Shown here: in pieces, positions 1 to 4,239 of the stretch
Position numbering within the stretch: position 1 is the stretch's first letter
Layout of the letters: every line of letters starts with the position of its first letter
DNA from: Candidatus Thorarchaeota archaeon
GTDB taxonomy: Archaea > Asgardarchaeota > Thorarchaeia > Thorarchaeales > Thorarchaeaceae
DNA length: 8,412 nt
Direction of reading: 5' to 3'
NCBI GenBank assembly: GCA_016839345.1
Contig: JAEOUL010000133.1
Span: 1-8,412 of the forward strand
Made by a program: the position numbers and the translations under genes
The notes under the pieces: generated by a model
Told to the model about the DNA's origin: nothing
Seen by the model: only the letters and a program-made list of their open reading frames with translations
Databases searched by the model: none

Positions 1-2
1 GT

Positions 3-449
3 CTAGGCATCCTTTGTCTGTTTTGTCCTGACATACCATTCGAGTACTGCAAAGAATAGAAGTGTAATCACTGCTACATTGAAATTCACTAAGCCCTCTG
101 TGACAATAGAAGCAAGCCATGAGGTTAGTACCACTACTAAAACTGTTGCAGTTATTCGCATTATGTAATTGGTCCATTTGTTAGCAGGGTCCTTTGAATT
201 CGGGTCCTGAATTTGTTCCTGACTATATTGTATTGCAATTTCTTCCGGAGTACCAAGATTATCAAGCACTTCTCTAATCAGATGTTTTGGATCGTCACTC
301 GGTCTTTCCCTGATTTTGTCAGACAGCGATTCATGAATATGAATCTTCAAATCTTCGAGCAAATCATCAGTTTCGAAGCCGTCAGGTAATAGTCGCGCTG
401 TATTCTTGATATAATCATTGATTATGCGATTAATCTCATCAGTACTCAT
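3..449 (-). CDS. HAAS-domain two-helix membrane protein, partner of PadR
   Basis: The 148-residue product has a soluble helical N-terminal part (about 1-85) and two hydrophobic segments (about 97-115 and 123-139), ending in a short charged tail. The N-terminal part resembles the HAAS signalling domain: a helix with LLEDLKIHIHES (residues 30-41), then the family-like stretch LGTPEEIA (65-72). HAAS proteins are commonly encoded directly after PadR-type regulators and are thought to connect membrane state to the regulator; that role here is inference. The ATG overlaps the stop of the upstream padR gene as ATGA, indicating translational coupling, and a GGAGG lies 10 bases before it. The gene is complete, its TAG being at 3-5. 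Membrane topology is predicted by eye only. A generic DUF1700/DUF1129-like annotation would be an acceptable alternative. Family call fairly sure, function not. Confidence 0.8.
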   Translation of the reverse strand: MSTDEINRIINDYIKNTARLLPDGFETDDLLEDLKIHIHESLSDKIRERPSDDPKHLIREVLDNLGTPEEIAIQYSQEQIQDPNSKDPANKWTNYIMRITATVLVVVLTSWLASIVTEGLVNFNVAVITLLFFAVLEWYVRTKQTKDA

Positions 450-799
450 TCTTTCAGAGCCTCCAGTTTCTCAAAAATGTCACCTACAATTATTGTCAGT
501 TGACGATAGACTCGGTCTCCTTCACCAGTCAGGACATAGACCTTCCTCTTTGGTCCCGATTCAGATTTCTCTGAGTGAACATTGAGCAGTCGTTCCTTAC
601 GTAGTCTGTGAAGGATAGGGTACAACGTACCCTCTTTCACCTGAAGTAATCCATCCGTTCTCTGTTCAAGCTCACGTGCAATTCCGTAACCATGGATTCC
701 TTCTTCATAAAGTTTGACAATTGCTAGGACCGCATATTGAAGAATTCCTCTTCTGATTTCGACTTTCCAGCTTTCTTCAAAGCTCGGTCCCTTTTCCAA
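446..799 (-). CDS. PadR-family transcriptional regulator
   Basis: A DNA-binding winged helix-turn-helix protein of about 117 residues. The hallmarks of PadR are visible: RRGILQYAVL at the first helix (about 16-25), HGYGIAREL (36-44), the recognition-helix segment EGTLYPILHRLRKERLL (56-72), and a wing with GPKRKVYVLTGEG (82-94). One short C-terminal helix follows, as in the small LmrR-like subgroup. PadR proteins usually repress nearby transporter or detoxification genes and often themselves, responding to small hydrophobic ligands; here the upstream same-strand MFS transporter and the overlapping downstream HAAS gene are the obvious candidate targets (inference). No ATG or GTG is available in frame. 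TTG at 797-799 is preferred because GAGGA lies 9 bases ahead; TTG at 806-808, three codons earlier, abuts that GAGGA and is the alternative. An in-frame TAG lies further upstream. Confidence 0.93.
   Translation of the reverse strand: MEKGPSFEESWKVEIRRGILQYAVLAIVKLYEEGIHGYGIARELEQRTDGLLQVKEGTLYPILHRLRKERLLNVHSEKSESGPKRKVYVLTGEGDRVYRQLTIIVGDIFEKLEALKE
460..464 (-). promoter_or_regulatory. Shine-Dalgarno site of the HAAS gene
   Basis: GGAGG on the minus strand lies 10 bases before the ATG at 447-449, inside the end of the padR coding region. It supports this ATG and independent reinitiation on the shared mRNA. Confidence 0.65.
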
Positions 800-841
800 C
801 TGACACAATCCTCGCGAATGTTTGGCACTTGGATTTTGCCT

Positions 842-859
842 ACATCTCCTTAAGTATGT
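842..859 (-). promoter_or_regulatory. Candidate operator at the padR start site
   Basis: ACAT, ten bases, ATGT forms an inverted repeat with CTTAAG at its middle part. It begins two bases after the padR TATA box and covers the expected transcription start, where archaeal repressors often bind. Reported PadR operators can be ATGT-N8-ACAT, which is the opposite order of half-sites, so the match is only suggestive. Confidence 0.3.
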
Positions 860-860
860 C

Positions 861-868
861 TATTTAAA
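861..868 (-). promoter_or_regulatory. TATA box of padR-HAAS
   Basis: TTTAAATA on the minus strand is a near-perfect archaeal TATA box. Transcription would begin near 836-840, giving a leader of about 30-40 bases before the PadR start. The box overlaps the TAA stop (864-866) of the MFS gene, so padR-HAAS can be transcribed on its own and perhaps also by read-through from the transporter. Confidence 0.65.
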
Positions 869-2246
869 CAAAATCAGCATCATGACGTCTACCGGGACGC
901 ACACGTCGAAGCTCAAGCCAAAGATTGGAGGAGTATTTTCTTGGTTCTCTGATAAGGAGATAGAAGAAGGATGCGAAGAACCTAAGACATCCACTAAGAA
1001 TAAGCATGAAGAAAACTGACAAGTATTCACTTCCAAATGTAATAAAGATCAACTGTCCAAAAATGCCTGCCAACAGAGAACCGAAGAGATATACTATTCC
1101 TGTGAAAGTATTATAGACAGCTAGGTGAGACCCTCTCTCTTCTTCTGGAGATATATCGTAAATGTATGCAGTGATTGCATTCATAGATGATGCTACACAA
1201 AAACCTGCCAATATATTTGCGATGTAGATCATGTAGACATTGTTCGCAAATGCATACATGATTGGTACCAGGAATAGAAGTCCTCTTCCTAGTAGAATCA
1301 AAGGTTTTCTTCCAACTCGATCACTTAGGCGTCCGAATGGAACAGTAAAAATTACAATGGATAGAGTCATGATTGCTGAGGCAATAGCTATCTCTAGGAT
1401 TGAATTTTCTAGCCAATCCCGTTGAACAACGATGAAGTATGGCCAAGCCATCGACATTGCAAAAGAAAAGAACACCGCAACGAAACTAAATCTTCGAAAA
1501 TCCCCTGGTTGTGAAAGTAAACGAAGTATTGGTGGAAAACCTTTCTGCTCGTTATCAGATTGGTTTTCTTCCTTGAGACGTATTGCTAGAATAGAGGAAA
1601 TGATTCCTACAATAGCAGTGAGATAGAATGGAATGTAATACGCTTCACGCCAAGCTTCGACTGATGGAAAAATCATTGGACCTAGACTACCAAACACATC
1701 CCTCAGAATTTGAATGAGGGCAGGCATTCCTGCAATGAACCCAGAAATCATTGTTGCAGCTAAAGAGGCAAAATTAGTTGCTAGTCCTAACTTTCCCAGT
1801 TCATCTCCTCTATTTTCTTCATCCATCAATCCTCCAATCAATGAGAGCCATGTCGGAATTTGTATACTAAAGAGAATCGATTGGATTGCATAGAGAACTA
1901 TCATATCCACTGGAGCCGCAGCCCAAAGAAACAAGAAAACAACAAAGAGTCCAGATGCAGTACCAAAGGCTACGAAAGCCTTCCTATGTCCAACCTTGTC
2001 AGATGTTGCACCCCACACAGGTTGGAGAACTGTCGGTGCTACATTTCCTACGCTGCGAAAAGCACCCAACTCTGCAAAATTTTTCATTCCATACAACGCA
2101 TTCTGCATGTCAACAAGATATGCCTGGAGGAATGGTGAATGGAGACCTACAGCGAACTGAGTAAGTGCTCCAACTAGGTAGGCACTTACAGGTAATTTCT
2201 GAAGATGATATCTATTATTTTCAGTCGTTTCTTCAATATCTGCCAT
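864..2246 (-). CDS. MFS transporter
   Basis: A 460-residue membrane protein with about 12 hydrophobic segments in two halves, the usual major facilitator size. The MFS loop motif occurs twice: GATSDKVGHRK (79-89) between helices 2 and 3, and GRLSDRVGRKP (305-315) between helices 8 and 9. Acidic loop motifs after helices 4 and 10 also repeat: DEENRG (142-147) and SPEEERG (366-372). The central loop (about 223-250) is charged and cytoplasmic. The C-terminal tail (433-460) is rich in arginine. Substrate cannot be read from the sequence; drug or metabolite export is plausible because a PadR gene follows 55-64 bases downstream on the same strand. ATG at 2244-2246 is used; a TATA-like box about 30 bases ahead implies a very short leader. 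It is divergent from the M24 peptidase gene. Confidence 0.92.
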   Translation of the reverse strand: MADIEETTENNRYHLQKLPVSAYLVGALTQFAVGLHSPFLQAYLVDMQNALYGMKNFAELGAFRSVGNVAPTVLQPVWGATSDKVGHRKAFVAFGTASGLFVVFLFLWAAAPVDMIVLYAIQSILFSIQIPTWLSLIGGLMDEENRGDELGKLGLATNFASLAATMISGFIAGMPALIQILRDVFGSLGPMIFPSVEAWREAYYIPFYLTAIVGIISSILAIRLKEENQSDNEQKGFPPILRLLSQPGDFRRFSFVAVFFSFAMSMAWPYFIVVQRDWLENSILEIAIASAIMTLSIVIFTVPFGRLSDRVGRKPLILLGRGLLFLVPIMYAFANNVYMIYIANILAGFCVASSMNAITAYIYDISPEEERGSHLAVYNTFTGIVYLFGSLLAGIFGQLIFITFGSEYLSVFFMLILSGCLRFFASFFYLLIREPRKYSSNLWLELRRVRPGRRHDADFV

Positions 2247-2271
2247 TCTATACAGAGGCTCTTTGCCGTCC

Positions 2272-2279
2272 TATTAACT
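2272..2279 (-). promoter_or_regulatory. Candidate TATA box of the MFS gene
   Basis: AGTTAATA on the minus strand ends 25 bases before the ATG. Transcription would begin only a few bases before the start codon, consistent with a leaderless or nearly leaderless mRNA and with the lack of a clear Shine-Dalgarno site. Confidence 0.4.
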
Positions 2280-2311
2280 GTAATTCTTCTGTCATGAGCT
2301 GACCGTCATTG

Positions 2312-2319
2312 TTAATTGC
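2312..2319 (+). promoter_or_regulatory. Weak candidate TATA box of the M24 peptidase gene
   Basis: TTAATTGC within the 111-bp divergent spacer (2247-2357) is placed to start transcription near 2340, about 20 bases before the TTG. It is a poor match, and CTGTATTT a few bases on is an alternative that would give a leaderless mRNA. Nothing else was seen in this spacer. Confidence 0.25.
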
Positions 2320-2357
2320 ATAGTTTCTGTATTTCTCGCTGGTTGTGAGAGCTGGAA

Positions 2358-3458
2358 TTGCTCGATGAATCTGTTTACAAGAAAAGGATGGAACTGGTAC
2401 AGAAGCACATCGAATCCGTTAGTGCTGATTTTGCCTTTCTCACTCCGACTCCAAGTTTTCAATACTTGGCTGGGTTTGAATATCAAATGAGGGAGCGTCT
2501 ACTTGCACTTGTGATTCGAAAGGATAAAGATCCTATAATTATCTCTCCCGCTTTCGAGGTATCTGATCATTCTTCTCATACTTGGATCAGTGATTTTCTA
2601 TTATGGGCTGAGGATGAAAATCCCTATACAAAAATTGCAGACCTGATAGGTTCTAACAAAGTCGTACTCTTTGATGACTCCACACCCCTTGGTGTTTATT
2701 GGTCATTAGAGAAAGCAATGGGAGGATTCAAGGATACAGCATCAGTTACTCCTCTCATTGATGGGATGAGAATTTCTAAATCTGACACTGAGATTGAGCT
2801 TATGAAGAAGGCTGGACGAATAATAGGAGAAGCTATATCGAAAGCTTTTGCGGAAACAAAACTCGGTATGACTGAGGTTGATGTTCAACAGATTGTGCAA
2901 ACAGAGATCAGACGACGAGGAGCAACTCCCACCTTTGCTGCTGTGCAATTTGGTGAGAATAGTGCACGTCCTCATGCGTTTCCAGGAAATAGAGAGCTAA
3001 TGAAAGGAGATGTGCTCTTGATGGATTGCGGATGTTCTGTTCAGGGATACAACACAGACATGACCCGTGTTGGTGTTGTTGGAGAACCTACTGAAGAGAT
3101 AACACGTGTTCATTCAACAGTGCTTTCGGCGCTGCAAACTGCGCTAGAGAAAATCAAGTCAGGAATGGCATGTGGTGCTGCAGATGGTGTTGCTAGAAGA
3201 GTAATTGAAGAAGCAGGATATGGTGATGATTTCACACATCGTTTAGGTCATGGCATCGGCCTTGAAGTCCATGAACCTACATATATTGTTCGTGGGAGTT
3301 CTGAAACATTAGTAAATGGGATGTGTCATATTATAGAACCTGGTATCTATTTGGAAGGAAAATTCGGAATTCGGATAGAAGATCTTGTGTGTATTCGAGA
3401 AGACGGTCCTGAGTTATTGACATTTACATCTAGGGATCTCATTCAGCTTAATCTTTAG
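2358..3458 (+). CDS. M24B metallopeptidase, Xaa-Pro dipeptidase-like
   Basis: A cytoplasmic 366-residue protein of the Xaa-Pro dipeptidase/aminopeptidase group, which removes residues next to proline from short peptides. A creatinase-type N-terminal domain (about 1-135) precedes the pita-bread catalytic domain (about 140-360). All five expected ligands of the two-metal centre are visible: D223 (LMDCGC), D234 (YNTDMTR), H298 (LGHGIG), E327 (IEPGIY) and E341 (RIED). The proline-site histidines H206 (NSARPHAFPG) and H305 (EVHEP) are also present, so the enzyme should be active. The length is normal. TTG at 2358 is the first start after an in-frame TGA; a weak GAGAG lies 6 bases ahead. ATG at codon 11 would cut into the conserved first helix. 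The 3' end overlaps the convergent cysteine-cluster gene by 11 bp. PepQ-like naming is possible, but the exact substrate is unknown. Confidence 0.93.
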   Translation: MLDESVYKKRMELVQKHIESVSADFAFLTPTPSFQYLAGFEYQMRERLLALVIRKDKDPIIISPAFEVSDHSSHTWISDFLLWAEDENPYTKIADLIGSNKVVLFDDSTPLGVYWSLEKAMGGFKDTASVTPLIDGMRISKSDTEIELMKKAGRIIGEAISKAFAETKLGMTEVDVQQIVQTEIRRRGATPTFAAVQFGENSARPHAFPGNRELMKGDVLLMDCGCSVQGYNTDMTRVGVVGEPTEEITRVHSTVLSALQTALEKIKSGMACGAADGVARRVIEEAGYGDDFTHRLGHGIGLEVHEPTYIVRGSSETLVNGMCHIIEPGIYLEGKFGIRIEDLVCIREDGPELLTFTSRDLIQLNL

Positions 3459-4059
3459 ACTTATCTTCGGGTTTTTCTTCCTCTGTGGAAGTTTTACCCA
3501 AGATTTCATCCATCTTTTTCCTGTCTTCCTCAGAAAGGTTTTGCATAGCTTCTGCTGATTGTCTAAGCATCTGGTTCATGATTATCGTATAGACGATTGG
3601 GAGTGATGAAACTGTTTCTATCCTCTCTTTGAACTCTTGTTCAGCCAAACTTCGAGCCTCTTGGAGTGCTTCTTTACTCACTTCACCCTGACCCACGCCT
3701 GGACAGTCTTTTGAAATGAGGATGTATTTTTCTCCAGTGTATTCCAATGGATATGTCTGACAAGAGATTGGGCGAGAGTATCTAATTTCACAGGCATTTG
3801 CACCTTCATTATAGAAAATACACGCAGTTGTTTCGGAGTCACTTTCAAGTGGTTTGCGTAATATCTCAATACGAATCAAGTCTTCTTCAGATTTTGGTAA
3901 TGTTAGAGTCAATCCAGGAAGTATATTCATCAAGTAGCCCTGTTTTGTCCATCTAGCAATGTCTCCATGTGTAATATTGACCGTTGGCCTGATATGACAA
4001 GCTTTCGTTTCGCACTTTTGTTCAAGACATTTGAAGTTGTACTTTTCTTTCTCTGTCAT
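3448..4059 (-). CDS. YkgJ-type cysteine-cluster protein
   Basis: A 203-residue soluble protein that resembles the YkgJ/CxxCxxCC family of putative zinc- or iron-chelating proteins. Seven cysteines are seen: C11, C16 and C21 (C-x4-C-x4-CH) near the N-terminus, then C80, C90 and C100 in the second block with the family-like CEIRYSRPISCQTYP (90-104), and C119. The segment between them contains the usual ITHGDIARW (29-37). The first cluster is wider than the family's usual spacing, so the metal site may differ. The last 30 residues are a charged Lys/Glu/Asp tail, probably disordered. No enzymatic activity is known for most members. ATG at 4057-4059 is supported by GGTGAT three bases ahead. It overlaps the peptidase gene tail to tail by 11 bp and is divergent from the P-type ATPase. 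Confidence 0.82.
   Translation of the reverse strand: MTEKEKYNFKCLEQKCETKACHIRPTVNITHGDIARWTKQGYLMNILPGLTLTLPKSEEDLIRIEILRKPLESDSETTACIFYNEGANACEIRYSRPISCQTYPLEYTGEKYILISKDCPGVGQGEVSKEALQEARSLAEQEFKERIETVSSLPIVYTIIMNQMLRQSAEAMQNLSEEDRKKMDEILGKTSTEEEKPEDKSKD
3472..3496 (+). terminator. Candidate terminator of the peptidase gene
   Basis: TTTTT (3472-3476) is followed by a 5-bp stem CTTCC/GGAAG with loop TCTGT and then TTTTA. Archaeal transcription ends mainly at T-runs, so this is a plausible end 14-38 bases after the stop codon. It lies inside the convergent gene, where it also encodes the Lys/Glu-rich tail, so the T-richness could simply be antisense of AAA/GAA codons. Confidence 0.35.
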
Positions 4060-4062
4060 GTC

Positions 4063-4068
4063 ATCACC
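4063..4068 (-). promoter_or_regulatory. Shine-Dalgarno site of the cysteine-cluster gene
   Basis: GGTGAT on the minus strand lies three bases before the ATG at 4057-4059 and decides that start. Two upstream ATGs (ATGGTGATG) are in another frame that stops after four codons. Confidence 0.55.
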
Positions 4069-4105
4069 ATGAGCTCTGACTCGGGGCGGTTGTTTCTACG
4101 AGTTC

Positions 4106-4113
4106 TCTTTAAC
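4106..4113 (-). promoter_or_regulatory. Candidate TATA box of the cysteine-cluster gene
   Basis: GTTAAAGA on the minus strand would place the transcription start near 4083, leaving a leader of about 24 bases with the GGTGAT site. The match is modest. Confidence 0.35.
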
Positions 4114-4156
4114 ATTTTCGAAACGAACCAATGACAAATGTACCGGCGCCGAGAGG

Positions 4157-4164
4157 TTTTTATT
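4157..4164 (+). promoter_or_regulatory. Candidate TATA box of the P-type ATPase gene
   Basis: TTTTTATT is preceded by purine-rich GAGAGG, resembling a BRE-TATA pair. Transcription would begin near 4185-4188, giving a leader of about 42 bases. ATTAATAC at 4178-4185 is an alternative that would give a leader of only about 20 bases. The 8-bp palindrome CGGCGCCG (4144-4151) lies just upstream. Confidence 0.45.
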
Positions 4165-4165
4165 C

Positions 4166-4239
4166 ACTCAGCCAGCGATTAATACAACTCTCCGGAGTAG
4201 ACTTTTGTTAACACTCGGAGTACTCAAAATGACTGAGTG
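4166..4239 (+). repeat. Alternating ACTC/GAGT blocks before the ATPase start
   Basis: ACTC occurs at 4166, 4187, 4213 and 4222, and its complement GAGT at 4195, 4218 and 4235. Possible stems include ACTC/GAGT with loop TCCG (4187-4198), ACTCA/TGAGT (4222-4226 with 4234-4238) whose 7-base loop contains the ATG, and CACTC/GAGTG (4212-4216 with 4235-4239) enclosing both the ribosome-binding site and ATG. The last two exclude each other. The palindromes CTCCGGAG (4190-4197) and GAGTACTC (4218-4225) lie within. It may be a leader control element or protein-binding array; function is not known. Confidence 0.45.
4217..4220 (+). promoter_or_regulatory. Shine-Dalgarno site fixing the ATPase start
   Basis: GGAG lies 8 bases before ATG 4229-4231. 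This favours that ATG over the in-frame TTG at 4205-4207, which has no such site at useful distance other than GGAG at 4194-4197. Confidence 0.65.

Noticed and set aside
883..907. GC-rich patch with GACGTC and ACGTC as an operator upstream of padR
   Set aside because: It encodes the Arg-rich tail of the transporter and the repeats are short; coding sequence alone can explain it.
822..1019. Open frame of 65 codons on the plus strand
   Set aside because: It lies antisense to the end of the MFS gene, has no recognisable domain and no clear ribosome-binding site.
1860..2164. Two overlapping plus-strand open frames of 92 codons
   Set aside because: Both are antisense to the conserved N-terminal half of the MFS gene and show biased, low-quality composition rich in Arg, Gln and Cys.
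4205..4228. In-frame TTG that would extend the ATPase by eight residues
   Set aside because: The ATG at 4229 has a GGAG site at 8 bases and fits the usual N-terminus of the family; the extension has no conserved feature.
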